DNA of 60,723 bases. Source: Caldalkalibacillus mannanilyticus JCM 10596. GTDB taxonomy: Bacteria > Bacillota > Bacilli > Caldalkalibacillales > JCM-10596. Both the position numbers and the translations under genes were made by a program. How positions within the stretch are numbered: the first letter of the stretch is position 1; every line of letters begins with the position of its first letter. Positions 1-10,370 of this stretch are shown here, piece after piece. A model generated the notes under the pieces. The model saw only the letters and a list, made by a program, of their open reading frames with translations, was not told the origin of the DNA and did not search any database. The stretch is taken from the NCBI RefSeq assembly GCF_000615945.1, contig NZ_BAMO01000033.1, positions 1-60,723 on the forward strand, read 5' to 3'.

Positions 1-191
1 AAAATCTAAAGCTTTAATCAACCATCAATTTTTGGAAAAATCATTTATTCAAGTTGAAGCAAGCTTCTTAATGAACCGCCTCTTTGCGGCAAAAACTAAT
101 ATACCATAGATAAATTAAGAATGCAAACTTTTTTTATAAATTGATGACACGTCTTCACTGTTATCTCTTCTCTTTTATAAATTTAAGTGAA

Positions 192-219
192 AAAGACAGT
201 TCAAAAGTGAACTGTCTTT
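192..219 (-). terminator. Rho-independent terminator after lysS
   Basis: A 12-bp perfect stem (AAAGACAGTTCA / TGAACTGTCTTT) with a 4-base loop lies just past the lysS stop and is followed by a T-run on the minus strand. Bases 1-190 hold no gene that I can see. Confidence 0.85.
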
Positions 220-235
220 TGTTAGCTGTACATAC

Positions 236-1719
<1,484 letters not shown>

Positions 1720-1737
1720 ATTAACACTCCTTTATCG

Positions 1738-1769
1738 AAAAAAGGGGGATCACTCCGTTGTGATTCCCC
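1738..1769 (-). terminator. Terminator between greA and lysS
   Basis: A 10-bp stem (GGGGGATCAC / GTGATTCCCC, one G-T pair) with a 6-base loop is followed on the minus strand by a run of six T. The lysS RBS begins right after it. Confidence 0.85.
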
Positions 1770-1776
1770 AAAATGA

Positions 1777-2253
1777 TTACTTTTTAATATCTAGAATCTC
1801 ATATTGAATCACACCTGCTGGAACATTTACATCCACTAAACTCCCTTTACGCTTGCCTAGTAGTGCTTGACCTACAGGAGATTCATTCGAAATTTTATTA
1901 TCGAGAGGATTAGATTCAGCAGAGCCAACAATCGTATACTCTACCTCATCATTAAATTCAACATCTCTGAGCAAAACAGTGGAACCAATGCTCACAGATT
2001 CTGTATCTACCTCATCCTCTTGAATAACTCTGGCATTACGAAGCATTTTTTCTAACGTAATAATACGTCCTTCGATAAATGCTTGCTCATTTTTGGCATC
2101 ATCATATTCTGAATTCTCACTAATATCTCCATAGCTGATCGCTACTTTAATTCTCTCTGCGACTTGTTTACGCTTCACAGATTTTAAATGTTCCAATTCT
2201 TCTTCTAATTTCTTTAATCCTTCTTGCGTCAAGATTACTTCTTTTTCTGTCAT
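1777..2253 (-). CDS. greA: Transcription elongation factor GreA
   Basis: Stimulates cleavage of backtracked RNA by RNA polymerase. At 158 residues it has the standard length. An N-terminal antiparallel coiled coil (about residues 5-75) carries the tip signature [18 protein letters not shown] with the acidic residues that reach the polymerase active site, followed by an FKBP-like C-terminal domain. The start is supported by a GGGGG stretch 9 bases upstream. It is the first gene after the dus terminator and ends at its own terminator before lysS. Confidence 0.97.
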   Translation of the reverse strand: MTEKEVILTQEGLKKLEEELEHLKSVKRKQVAERIKVAISYGDISENSEYDDAKNEQAFIEGRIITLEKMLRNARVIQEDEVDTESVSIGSTVLLRDVEFNDEVEYTIVGSAESNPLDNKISNESPVGQALLGKRKGSLVDVNVPAGVIQYEILDIKK

Positions 2254-2344
2254 GAACGTTTTCCCCCATGCCCTATAGATTTCTTTAAGGATTATATGTG
2301 AAGCTGTTATATATTAGACTCATACCTGTATTGAATGTGAGAAA

Positions 2345-2369
2345 AACTGCCGATATGTTTCAGGCAGTT
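2345..2369 (-). terminator. Terminator ending the pab-fol-dus operon
   Basis: A 7-bp stem AACTGCC / GGCAGTT with an 11-base loop is followed by TTTT on the minus strand, 32 bases after the dus stop codon. Confidence 0.7.
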
Positions 2370-2401
2370 CTCTAACTGAGTGGTATTATATTGAAAAATC
2401 T

Positions 2402-3400
2402 CTACTCTGTCAATAATGATTCTTTTTCTTCCAGAGTATCTACATACGTCATGAGTAAATGAATGAGATCATCTCTCGTCGTAATGTAGTTTATTTTTTC
2501 TCTAATGGGAGCCGCTCCGCGCAGACCTTTTAAATACCAAGCAGCATGCTTACGCATTTCCTGGACAGCGATTTTCTCACCTTTTAGGGCAATAAGACGA
2601 TCAAGATGCAGGATACAAATGTTTATTTTCTCACGAGGAGTTGGGACAGGAGGAAGAGAACCATCCTCTAGATATTTCACTGTACGATAAAGCATCCATG
2701 GATTACCCAGTGCTCCCCGTCCTATCATTACTCCATCAACACCTGTTTCATCCATCATTTTTCGCGCCTTTTCAGGGGAATCGACATCCCCATTGCCAAT
2801 CACCGGAATGTTTACAGATTCCTTTACTTGACGAATAATATCCCAATTGGCATGCCCCTCATACATTTGCACTCGTGTACGTCCATGGACTGCTACCGCT
2901 TTTCCTCCTGCACGCTCTACAGCTTGTGCATTTTCAATAGCGTAGATATGCTCCTCATCCCAACCAATTCTCATTTTCACAGTCACTGGTTTTTTAACAG
3001 CTTCCACTACACTCGCTACCATATCATAAATTTTATTCGGATCAAGGAGCCAACGTGCACCTGCATCACATTTTGTGATTTTTGGAACAGGACACCCCAT
3101 ATTAATATCAATAATATCCGCATTTGTGTGATTATCCACGACTTTAGCCGCTTCAACTAGAGAACTTTTGTCCCCACCAAAAATCTGTAAGGACAATGGT
3201 TTTTCACGCTCGTCTACAAACAGCATTTTATGTGTTCTTTCGTTTCCATGCAGGATCGCCTTATCACTGACCATTTCGGCACAGACTAAACCTGCACCGA
3301 ATTCTTTTGCAATTAATCGAAAGGCGGGGTTACAGACACCAGCCATAGGTGCTAACACGACTGGATTTTTCGTTTCTATATCCCCGATTTTTAATGACAT
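2402..3400 (-). CDS. dusB: tRNA-dihydrouridine synthase (DusB type)
   Basis: FMN enzyme that reduces uridines in the tRNA D-loop. The TIM-barrel domain starts with the phosphate/FMN segment VLAPMAGVCNPAFR. The catalytic cysteine lies in NMGCPVPKITKCDAGA, and the FMN-binding GNGDVDSPEKA and MIGRGALGNPW segments follow. A C-terminal helical tRNA-binding domain starts near residue 245. Its ATG shares one base with the TAA of the upstream HTH gene (TAATG), indicating coupling. It corresponds to yacF, the last gene of the folate operon in B. subtilis. Confidence 0.93.
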   Translation of the reverse strand: MSLKIGDIETKNPVVLAPMAGVCNPAFRLIAKEFGAGLVCAEMVSDKAILHGNERTHKMLFVDEREKPLSLQIFGGDKSSLVEAAKVVDNHTNADIIDINMGCPVPKITKCDAGARWLLDPNKIYDMVASVVEAVKKPVTVKMRIGWDEEHIYAIENAQAVERAGGKAVAVHGRTRVQMYEGHANWDIIRQVKESVNIPVIGNGDVDSPEKARKMMDETGVDGVMIGRGALGNPWMLYRTVKYLEDGSLPPVPTPREKINICILHLDRLIALKGEKIAVQEMRKHAAWYLKGLRGAAPIREKINYITTRDDLIHLLMTYVDTLEEKESLLTE

Positions 3401-3621
3401 TATGACCCACTTCCTTCTGCCTTCAATTCTTCTATTGTCACCCCTAAATGCTGAGCGATATCTTCAAATAACTTTGTTGTTGGGACTTTTTTTCCTCTTT
3501 CAATTGAACCAATCACTGAAACGGAAACGTGTAGGTCCCTCGCTAATTCTTCTTGTGTAAATCCTTTCAACTTTCTAAATGCTCTTATTCTTTTTCCCCA
3601 TCTTAGAACTTGTTCCTCCAC
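3400..3621 (-). CDS. yazB: Small Cro/CI-type helix-turn-helix regulator (YazB-like)
   Basis: A 73-residue protein that is essentially one XRE-type HTH domain (FTQEELARDLHVSVSVIGSIERGKKVP, shown here only as its core EELARDLHVSVSVIGSIERG). It overlaps the end of folK by 19 bases and the start of dus by 1 base, the position of yazB in B. subtilis. The DNA target is unknown; its place between folK and dus suggests a folate-linked or autoregulatory role, but nothing in the sequence shows this. Confidence 0.85.
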   Translation of the reverse strand: MEEQVLRWGKRIRAFRKLKGFTQEELARDLHVSVSVIGSIERGKKVPTTKLFEDIAQHLGVTIEELKAEGSGS

Positions 3622-4097
3622 TTTTGGACACCCTTTCCTTTAAATAAAGCAACGGTCTCGGCGACCTTCGCTACTTCTCCTGGTACGATTAGATCTGGCG
3701 CTATTTCTGCTAAAGGTATCATTACAAACGCTCTTTCGTTCATTCTTGGATGTGGAATAGTTAAATGATCCATTTTAATTTCTCTATTATTATATAACAA
3801 AATGTCAATATCTATGGTTCGAGGGCCCCATCTTATTTCTCGCTTCCTTCCTAAAGTCTGTTCCACTAATTGTGTGGTTTCAAGAAGGTGCTCTGGGGAC
3901 AGACTAGTCTGACCATGGATGACCATGTTCAGGAAGGCAGGTTGATCTGTATAACCGACGGGCTCTGTTTCATAAATAGACGAGGCCTTGGCTATTTGAA
4001 TATTTTTGCTTTCCCCTAACAAGCGAAGGGCTTCCTGTAAAAAAAACAACCGATCCCCCATATTCGTGCCCAAAGAAAGGTAGATTTCTACGGACAT
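3603..4097 (-). CDS. folK: 6-hydroxymethyl-7,8-dihydropterin pyrophosphokinase
   Basis: Transfers pyrophosphate from ATP to 6-hydroxymethyl-dihydropterin, the step before dihydropteroate synthase. At 164 residues it has normal length. Signatures are SLGTNMGDR at the N terminus and GPRTIDIDILLY, which carries the Mg-binding aspartates. It overlaps folB by 10 bases and yazB by 19, within the folate operon. Confidence 0.96.
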   Translation of the reverse strand: MSVEIYLSLGTNMGDRLFFLQEALRLLGESKNIQIAKASSIYETEPVGYTDQPAFLNMVIHGQTSLSPEHLLETTQLVEQTLGRKREIRWGPRTIDIDILLYNNREIKMDHLTIPHPRMNERAFVMIPLAEIAPDLIVPGEVAKVAETVALFKGKGVQKWRNKF

Positions 4098-4462
4098 GAT
4101 AAGGTCCTTTCACGTTGTATTTCTACAGCAACTGAGTCGTAGTGCCCCGGAATCGGCGGGTTAGGTTTAGTCACTTTAATGCGCACCTGTTGTATCTGTT
4201 CAAAACTGAGTAGGATTCGTGCAGATATTTTTTCCGCCAATGCTTCAATTAGTTGAAACTGTTCCCCTTCTACAATGGACTTTACAATCTCGTACAGTTC
4301 AGCGTAGTTCACTGTATATTCAAGTTGATCTGTTACTCCTGCCTTCTGGAGATTCGTAAAGACCTCTACATCAACATCATACATTTGACCTAGCTTATTC
4401 TCTTCGGGGAAAACTCCATGATAGGCATAAAACTTCATTCCTGAAAAAATAATCTTATCCAT
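4088..4462 (-). CDS. folB: Dihydroneopterin aldolase
   Basis: Cleaves dihydroneopterin to 6-hydroxymethyl-dihydropterin. The 124-residue T-fold protein has the opening motif FYAYHGVFPEENKLGQ, a conserved VNYAELYE segment, and the lysine near the C terminus in RIKVTKPNPPIPG. It overlaps folP by 8 and folK by 10 bases, in the order folP-folB-folK as in B. subtilis sul-folB-folK. Confidence 0.96.
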   Translation of the reverse strand: MDKIIFSGMKFYAYHGVFPEENKLGQMYDVDVEVFTNLQKAGVTDQLEYTVNYAELYEIVKSIVEGEQFQLIEALAEKISARILLSFEQIQQVRIKVTKPNPPIPGHYDSVAVEIQRERTLSCP

Positions 4463-5297
4463 GATTCACCAGTACCTCTTTTCCTAACATCGCATCCATC
4501 ATCTTTGCCGCTCTGGAGACGGCTAATACATCATGAACCCTTACAATACTACAACCCAACTGAATTCCTAAACAAACGGTTGCTACAGTGCCTTCCACTC
4601 GCTCCTCTGGAGGAAGCTGAAGTGTATTCCCAATCATCGATTTTCTTGATGTACCTAAAAGCACTGGATACCCCATCTCTACAAGCTGATTTAAATTTCT
4701 CATCATCATTAAATTCTGACTGTAGGATTTAGCAAAGCCTATACCTGGATCTAAAATTATATGACGATTTTCAACCCCTGCCTGTTGCACTATTCGAATG
4801 GAATCTTGTAAATCTTGTTTCGCATCTGCCATAAAATCTCCATAATTACGATCTGAACGATTGTGCATTAAGATAATAGGGCTGTTTGTTTGGGCAGCTA
4901 CCTGAGCCATTTGAGGGTCTGCTTTCGCCCCCCACACGTCATTAATGATGTGTGCTCCTTTGGCAATCGCTTGCTTCGCTACTTCAGCCTTGTATGTATC
5001 GATCGATAAGGGAATAGAAAATCGACTTGAAATAGCTTCAACAACGGGCAAAACCCTTTCCAATTCCTCTTCAAGTTCTACCTTGGGTGCACCAGGACGC
5101 GTCGATTCTCCCCCAATATCTATGATATCTGCCCCTTCTTTAATCATCTGGGATACGCGATCAATGGCGTGATCGACTTGATTAAATTTTCCTCCATCAG
5201 AAAAAGAATCAGGAGTCGCATTCAATATCCCCATAATATGGGTTCTTTGGTCCAAGTAAAGCGTGTGTGGTCCGACTTGCAAATGATGACGAGTCAT
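4455..5297 (-). CDS. folP: Dihydropteroate synthase
   Basis: Joins p-aminobenzoate to hydroxymethyl-dihydropterin pyrophosphate; it is the sulfonamide target. The 280-residue TIM barrel shows MGILNATPDSFSDGGKF, DIGGESTRPGA, SIDTYKAEVA and GTSRKSMIG, whose lysine contacts the substrate. It lies 37 bases after pabC and overlaps folB by 8 bases. Confidence 0.97.
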   Translation of the reverse strand: MTRHHLQVGPHTLYLDQRTHIMGILNATPDSFSDGGKFNQVDHAIDRVSQMIKEGADIIDIGGESTRPGAPKVELEEELERVLPVVEAISSRFSIPLSIDTYKAEVAKQAIAKGAHIINDVWGAKADPQMAQVAAQTNSPIILMHNRSDRNYGDFMADAKQDLQDSIRIVQQAGVENRHIILDPGIGFAKSYSQNLMMMRNLNQLVEMGYPVLLGTSRKSMIGNTLQLPPEERVEGTVATVCLGIQLGCSIVRVHDVLAVSRAAKMMDAMLGKEVLVNHG

Positions 5298-5334
5298 AGT
5301 TAATCACCTTTCAATTAAGATCTTACATGCTGTT

Positions 5335-6162
5335 CTATGCTTTCGTGCATTGACTATAAATTTCTTGAAGCCTTCCCACTACTGATTTATTTCTTAGCCT
5401 GTCGTAATGGCACTGATCCCATTCATAAACAGGAACAATTTCCTGAATAGAGTTGGTGACAAAAACCTCATCAGATTGCTGAGCAAAAGATAAATCGTAT
5501 TCCCCCTCCTCTATGACTAAAGAGAGTTCCTTCGCCGTCTTAAGCACCCATTCCCTAGTAATTCCATTCAGAATCCCTGTTGTCAGTGCCGGAGTGTAAA
5601 CTGTTTCTCCTTTGACAAAAAAAAGGTTGCTCACAATACCTTCTGCTACTTTCCCTTGTCCTGTCAGAAAAACCCCTTCTGCATCTGGAGGGGCCTCTCG
5701 TTTTGCTAAAATATTGTTTAGGTAATGATGCGATTTAAGTCGCCCTGCTCCTTCTGGAGTGTTGCGCCTTAACGTTAATGTGGCCAATTTTTTTTCTGTT
5801 ATTGCTGGAGGAAGCTCCTTAACAAGCAGAGCTTCCGTATAGTGACGATACAAATCACTGGGTAACCCAATTGCTTCAGGACCTGCTGAAACATTCAGTC
5901 TAAAATACCCATCATGAAGATCATTAACCTGGAGTAAATCATGGATTTGTTCTTGTAGCTTCAATCGCTCTGGAGTCCATTCAATCCCAATCTGTTGACA
6001 GCTCTCTACCAATCGGTGAAGATGTTCTTCAAATAAAAATGGTTTTCCTGAATAGGTGCGAAAGGTTTCAAATAAACCCACTCCATACAAATAACCATGA
6101 TCATAGAGTGATATTGTCGCTTCTGCGCTATGCACTTTTGCTCCATTTAAGTAAATATACAA
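5335..6162 (-). CDS. pabC: 4-amino-4-deoxychorismate lyase
   Basis: PLP enzyme of fold type IV that splits aminodeoxychorismate into p-aminobenzoate and pyruvate. At 275 residues it is full length. The PLP lysine is in RLKSHHYLNNILAKREA, and the phosphate-binding turn lies around TTGILNGITR. It directly follows pabA (15-base gap), giving the complete pabB-pabA-pabC route to p-aminobenzoate. Branched-chain or D-amino acid transaminases share the fold, but the operon settles the assignment. Confidence 0.93.
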   Translation of the reverse strand: MYIYLNGAKVHSAEATISLYDHGYLYGVGLFETFRTYSGKPFLFEEHLHRLVESCQQIGIEWTPERLKLQEQIHDLLQVNDLHDGYFRLNVSAGPEAIGLPSDLYRHYTEALLVKELPPAITEKKLATLTLRRNTPEGAGRLKSHHYLNNILAKREAPPDAEGVFLTGQGKVAEGIVSNLFFVKGETVYTPALTTGILNGITREWVLKTAKELSLVIEEGEYDLSFAQQSDEVFVTNSIQEIVPVYEWDQCHYDRLRNKSVVGRLQEIYSQCTKA

Positions 6163-6177
6163 AGAAAGGCACTCCTT

Positions 6178-6759
6178 CTACTGTTTTGCCTTAGCATACG
6201 TCGTAATAAAATTCTTTAATAGTGTCTTTCCGTAATCTGTAATAATGGACTCTGGATGGAATTGAACTCCTTCTACAGCAAGCTCTTTATGGCGTAAGGC
6301 CATAATCTCTCCCTCTTCGGTCCAAGCGCTAATCTCTAGACAGTCTGGTAAGCTTTCTTTCTCCACAATCAAGGAATGATATCGAGTCGCTTGATAGGGG
6401 GAAGGAATTCCTTCAAATATTGTTTGACCATCATGATATATGGGCGATGTTTTGCCATGCATTAACCGCTCTGCACGAATCACCTTTCCTCCAAACACTT
6501 GTCCAATAGACTGATGACCTAGACAAACGCCAAATAGAGGAACTTTTCCAGCGAAATGACGGATCACCTCAAGGCTAATTCCGGCATCATCTGGCGTGCA
6601 GGGTCCTGGTGAAACCATGATATAGTCTGGCTGCAGTGCTTCTAACTCCTCAATCGTAATTTGATCATTGCGATATACTCTCAGCTCTTCTCCTAATTCG
6701 CCTAGATATTGTACTAGGTTGTAGGTAAATGAATCATAATTGTCAATCATTACAATCAT
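6178..6759 (-). CDS. pabA: Glutamine amidotransferase subunit, aminodeoxychorismate/anthranilate synthase
   Basis: Class I glutamine amidotransferase that feeds ammonia to PabB (and in Bacillus also to TrpE). Catalytic Cys is in [11 protein letters not shown], and the His-Glu pair is in QFHPES. N-terminal [17 protein letters not shown] is typical of the TrpG/PabA family. The RBS region is purine-rich with several GAG/TAG triplets (see findings), which may be a TRAP-like target. It lies 18 bases after pabB. Confidence 0.95.
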   Translation of the reverse strand: MIVMIDNYDSFTYNLVQYLGELGEELRVYRNDQITIEELEALQPDYIMVSPGPCTPDDAGISLEVIRHFAGKVPLFGVCLGHQSIGQVFGGKVIRAERLMHGKTSPIYHDGQTIFEGIPSPYQATRYHSLIVEKESLPDCLEISAWTEEGEIMALRHKELAVEGVQFHPESIITDYGKTLLKNFITTYAKAKQ

Positions 6760-6777
6760 TTCTAAACTCCTCCTCAG

Positions 6778-8382
6778 CTATACACTCAGCTCTTTTTTAT
6801 TTTTCTTACTCTGCTCCAGAGCCTTCCATAAGGCCTCCGCTTTCTTCAATGACTCCTTGTACTCATTGACAGGGATTGAATCAATAACAATACCTGCACC
6901 AGCTTGAACATGGGCTATTCCATTTTGAGCTAGCATCGTTCGAATGACGATATTTAACTCCATGTCCCCATTATAATCAATCCAGCCGATAGATCCAGTA
7001 TAAATGCCTCGCCGGACAGGCTCAAGCTCTTCAATAATTTCCATCGTTCGTACCTTAGGGGCTCCTGTGATCGTCCCTCCTGGAAAAACAGCTCGGATAA
7101 CATCAATGGCATCCTTCTCTTCGGCAATCGTTCCTTTGACATTGGAAACGATATGCATGACATGGGAGTACTCCTCAATGACCATAAACTCATCGACTTC
7201 AACACTACCAAATTGACACACTTTCCCTAAGTCATTTCGTTCTAAATCCACAAGCATCACATGCTCCGCCCGTTCCTTCTCATTATGAATCAACTCTTCT
7301 GCTAAGCGCAGATCCTCTTCCCGATTGCCACCTCTGGGGCGAGTACCAGCAATAGGTCTCGTATTTAACTGCCCGCCTTGAAGCTTAATAAGCTGTTCTG
7401 GTGAAGCACTGATGAGTTGAAATTCGGGAAAGTGAAGGTATCCCATATAGGGAGAAGGATTAATTTCCCTTAACTCTTTATACACATCGAGCGGTTTGGA
7501 TTGAAGTATTTTCGATTGCCTTACTGATAGATTAATTTGAAAAACATCACCGGCAGAAATATATTCTTGCACCTTCTGTACGGCTGTTATAAATCCTTCT
7601 TCTGAAAACGAAGGAATCATATCTTGATGTTGCTCTACAATCTCTCCTTGTACATCTCCTGCTCCTTGTTTCCCAGGACTGTTCTGCATGAATAGAGTCG
7701 CTTCTTGAGTGGAGGATTCTTCAGCTACCTCTTGAATCAGCTTTTGAAGCTCCTCATACCACAGCAGTAAGCGATTCTGTCCCTCTACATACTTTTCCTT
7801 CAGGCTTTCTTTCTGTTCTACGGCTTGATAACAAACTAACCAATGCTGTTTTTCTTGATGATCATAGAGCAGGATTTGCTCAAAAACATAAAAAGCGAGA
7901 TCGGGAGTACTCAGATCATCCTTCGCCAAGCTAGGAAGAGATTCAATTTCTCTTACTAAGTCGTAGCTCAGAAACCCTAATAACCCACCGCAAAAATCTG
8001 GTAAATCAAGAAAACGCGGAGCTCTTCTCTTGCTTGTCCAAGTTTGAATCGAATCTAATAGGTTCCCTTGGATCGTTTCTTTCTGTTGTATATGCCCTTT
8101 ATGATCGAATCGTCGAATGGTTAATTGATCATTCTTTCCTTGAAGAAAATAAGAAGGAGCATAAGCCATGATCGAATATCGACCTGCCCGACCACTTTCA
8201 AGCAAGACATGATAAGAATGACGTTCATTAATTTTTTGATATAAAGAAAACCATTGGGCATGATCCAAATGAATAGGATACGCTACCGGAATATAGTGGT
8301 AGTGGTCAGCCATCTTTTTTTGGATCTCATCATAGGTAGGAATAAACACGCAATCACTCTCCAAGAGTTCATCTAATGTCAT
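6778..8382 (-). CDS. pabB: Aminodeoxychorismate synthase component I
   Basis: Chorismate-utilising enzyme that makes 4-amino-4-deoxychorismate with PabA. The 534-residue protein has an N-terminal TrpE-like domain and a C-terminal chorismate-binding domain with RPIAGTRPRGG, LVDLERNDLGKV and FPGGTITGAPKVR. Residues about 225-260 (ESSTQEATLFMQNS and beyond) form a low-conservation linker. It is the first gene of the folate operon, and the upstream 55 bases are shared with the divergent MBL-fold gene. Confidence 0.94.
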   Translation of the reverse strand: MTLDELLESDCVFIPTYDEIQKKMADHYHYIPVAYPIHLDHAQWFSLYQKINERHSYHVLLESGRAGRYSIMAYAPSYFLQGKNDQLTIRRFDHKGHIQQKETIQGNLLDSIQTWTSKRRAPRFLDLPDFCGGLLGFLSYDLVREIESLPSLAKDDLSTPDLAFYVFEQILLYDHQEKQHWLVCYQAVEQKESLKEKYVEGQNRLLLWYEELQKLIQEVAEESSTQEATLFMQNSPGKQGAGDVQGEIVEQHQDMIPSFSEEGFITAVQKVQEYISAGDVFQINLSVRQSKILQSKPLDVYKELREINPSPYMGYLHFPEFQLISASPEQLIKLQGGQLNTRPIAGTRPRGGNREEDLRLAEELIHNEKERAEHVMLVDLERNDLGKVCQFGSVEVDEFMVIEEYSHVMHIVSNVKGTIAEEKDAIDVIRAVFPGGTITGAPKVRTMEIIEELEPVRRGIYTGSIGWIDYNGDMELNIVIRTMLAQNGIAHVQAGAGIVIDSIPVNEYKESLKKAEALWKALEQSKKNKKELSV

Positions 8383-8436
8383 TATTTTACCTTATCTAGC
8401 AGTGTTGCACAAATATATGATATACTATTCTTAATT

Positions 8437-8454
8437 AATGAATGATCATTCATT
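8437..8454. promoter_or_regulatory. Perfect 18-bp palindrome, operator-like
   Basis: AATGAATGATCATTCATT is a perfect inverted repeat. It lies between a TATACT -10-like element (8421-8426) and the GGAGG RBS (8456-8460) of the plus-strand MBL gene, so a bound protein would block transcription. The TGAATGA/TCATTCA half-sites resemble those of TetR-family operators. No TetR gene is in the window. Confidence 0.6.
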
Positions 8455-8470
8455 CGGAGGTATTTTTGAT

Positions 8471-9271
8471 ATGAAAACGAAACAAATTGGGGACGTCATT
8501 CAAACGAGACTTTATCTTAGACCCCTAGGTTTATCCGTATGCTTTTATGAAATCGATCATTTGCTTTTTGATACAGGTGCTCCTTCTCAGCGAAAGCATT
8601 TAAAAAAATACTTGATGGATCGCCCCCTTGAACAGGTGGTGGTTTCTCATCATCATGAAGACCATACCGGAATGGCAGATTGGTTAGAAAGAAAAAAAAA
8701 TCTTCCCATCTATATGCTTCCGGAAACACAACGAATCTTAAATCACCCCTACAAGCTCCCGATGTACCGCTATTTAACATGGGGACAAATGCGACCTGTA
8801 CAGGGGACCCTTATCGGTGAAAAAATTCAGACAAACCGATTTACCTTCGATGTTGTTAGAACGCCCGGTCATTGCCAGGATCATCTTTCCTTGGTTGAAC
8901 CTAACCACGGCTTTGTCTTTAGCGGGGATCTTTTTGTTTCCAGCAGAATTAAATATAGCTTACATCGCGGAGAATCACTGAAATCCATGCTGCAATCTAT
9001 AGAAGCACTGTTATCCTATGATTTTCAGCATGTATTTTGTGCTCATGCAGGTTTTGTTCCCCGAGGACGTCAAGCCTTAGAAAAAAAGAAAAAATTTCTT
9101 CACGAGCTCGTTGATTCGGTTCTGTTCTACTACCAAGAGGGACAATCACTGGAAGAAATTCGAGAAAAGCTGCATCCTCAAATTGATTGGAACCATTTAC
9201 TCTCTAGAGGAGAGTTCTCCTCCCGCAACGTGGTACGCCTGATTATTGATGAATTTAGTGGGCAAGTCTAA
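8471..9271 (+). CDS. Metallo-beta-lactamase-fold hydrolase, substrate unknown
   Basis: A 266-residue MBL-fold protein. The metal-binding signature is SHHHEDHTG (HxHxDH), followed by a TPGHCQDH histidine, the aspartate in FSGDLF, and a late histidine in CAHAGF. These are the expected ligands of a dinuclear hydrolase. An upstream in-frame ATG at 8438 lies inside the palindrome and has no RBS, whereas the ATG at 8471 has GGAGG 10 bases upstream, so I chose 8471. It is one of only two plus-strand genes and sits between pabB and cysK. The natural substrate (thioester, lactone, glyoxalase-type) cannot be read from the sequence. Confidence 0.88.
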   Translation: MKTKQIGDVIQTRLYLRPLGLSVCFYEIDHLLFDTGAPSQRKHLKKYLMDRPLEQVVVSHHHEDHTGMADWLERKKNLPIYMLPETQRILNHPYKLPMYRYLTWGQMRPVQGTLIGEKIQTNRFTFDVVRTPGHCQDHLSLVEPNHGFVFSGDLFVSSRIKYSLHRGESLKSMLQSIEALLSYDFQHVFCAHAGFVPRGRQALEKKKKFLHELVDSVLFYYQEGQSLEEIREKLHPQIDWNHLLSRGEFSSRNVVRLIIDEFSGQV

Positions 9272-9276
9272 AGAAA

Positions 9277-9308
9277 AAAACCTTCTCAGTAAAAATTGAG
9301 AAGGTTTT
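9277..9308. terminator. Bidirectional terminator between the MBL gene and cysK
   Basis: A 12-bp perfect stem AAAACCTTCTCA / TGAGAAGGTTTT with an 8-base loop lies between convergent genes and has T-runs on both strands. Confidence 0.85.
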
Positions 9309-9318
9309 GATCACTATA

Positions 9319-10245
9319 TTAGTCTTCAAATTGATATAAAGCTGTACTTAGGTAACGCTCTCCATTACTTGGGATGACCGCAACCACTTTCTTCCCCTTA
9401 CCCAAGCGACGCGCTACTTCCAATGCTGCCTTTACAGCTGCTCCAGAAGAAATACCACCTAGGATTCCTTCTTCTTTCGCTAAACGTCTAGCTGCTTCAA
9501 ATGCTTCTTCGTTGGATACAGCAATGACCTCATCGTACACATCCGTATCAAGAATATCAGGAACAAACCCTGCACCAATCCCTTGAATTTTGTGTGGACC
9601 AGGTTGACCTCCTGAAAGAACGGGAGAATCCTTTGGCTCTACGGCTACAACTTGTAGCTGAGGGAATTTTTGCTTTAACACTTGACCTGCGCCTGTAATG
9701 GTTCCTCCTGTACCGATTCCAGAGATGAAAGCATCTAATTGATCTCCTACTTGCTCTAGTAGTTCAGGTCCTGTTGTTTCACGGTGAACTTTTGGGTTCG
9801 CTGAGTTCTTAAACTGCTGAGGCATGAAATAATTATCGTTTTCAGCAGCTAATTCCTCAGCCTTCTTAATGGCCCCTTTCATTCCCTCCGGTCCAGGTGT
9901 TAATACTAATTCTGCCCCATAGGCTCTTAATAGATTTCTGCGCTCTAAACTCATGGTTTCAGGCATCACTAACTTTGTTCTGTAGCCCTTGGCTGCTGCT
10001 ACCATTGCCAATCCGATTCCTGTGTTTCCGCTTGTAGGCTCCACAATCACCATTCCTGGTTTTAATGCTCCACTCTTTTCCGCTTCTTCAACCATGGATA
10101 AGGCAATACGATCCTTTACACTGCTTCCAGGATTGAAAAACTCTAACTTCAAATACACATCTGCGTCATTGGGACCGACTAGGCGGTTCAATTTCACTAG
10201 AGGTGTTTGGCCGATTAAATCTAAAATAGAATTTGCTACTCTCAT
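9319..10245 (-). CDS. cysK: Cysteine synthase (O-acetylserine sulfhydrylase)
   Basis: PLP enzyme making cysteine from O-acetylserine and sulfide. The 308-residue protein has the PLP lysine in [12 protein letters not shown], the substrate loop [13 protein letters not shown], and the phosphate-binding [16 protein letters not shown] precedes the ATG. It has its own promoter and an operator-like inverted repeat upstream, consistent with sulfur-responsive control. In B. subtilis cysK occupies the same position next to the yacD/hslO genes. Confidence 0.96.
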   Translation of the reverse strand: MRVANSILDLIGQTPLVKLNRLVGPNDADVYLKLEFFNPGSSVKDRIALSMVEEAEKSGALKPGMVIVEPTSGNTGIGLAMVAAAKGYRTKLVMPETMSLERRNLLRAYGAELVLTPGPEGMKGAIKKAEELAAENDNYFMPQQFKNSANPKVHRETTGPELLEQVGDQLDAFISGIGTGGTITGAGQVLKQKFPQLQVVAVEPKDSPVLSGGQPGPHKIQGIGAGFVPDILDTDVYDEVIAVSNEEAFEAARRLAKEEGILGGISSGAAVKAALEVARRLGKGKKVVAVIPSNGERYLSTALYQFED

Positions 10246-10263
10246 CTTGAAGTGCCTCCTTAT

Positions 10264-10331
10264 AAAACCAAGTAAATTTATTGGTTTTTCTTGTTTTTAT
10301 TATTTTAGCAGAGAAAAAATTAAAACGTCAA
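10264..10331 (-). promoter_or_regulatory. cysK promoter with downstream inverted repeat
   Basis: On the minus strand TTGACG (10326-10331), an 18-base spacer and TAAAAT (10302-10307) form a sigma-A promoter. Just past the expected start site lies a perfect inverted repeat AAAACCAA / TTGGTTTT (10264-10271 and 10281-10288) with an internal TAAATTTA. This is a good place for a repressor operator; a CymR-type sulfur regulator is a guess. Confidence 0.6.
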
Positions 10332-10370
10332 GATATTATGCAAGTTCTCTTGTAATTATTCGACAATATT

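Noticed and set aside
8438-8470. The ATG at 8438 as start of the MBL-fold gene
   Set aside because: It lies within the palindrome with no RBS, while the ATG at 8471 has GGAGG at proper spacing.
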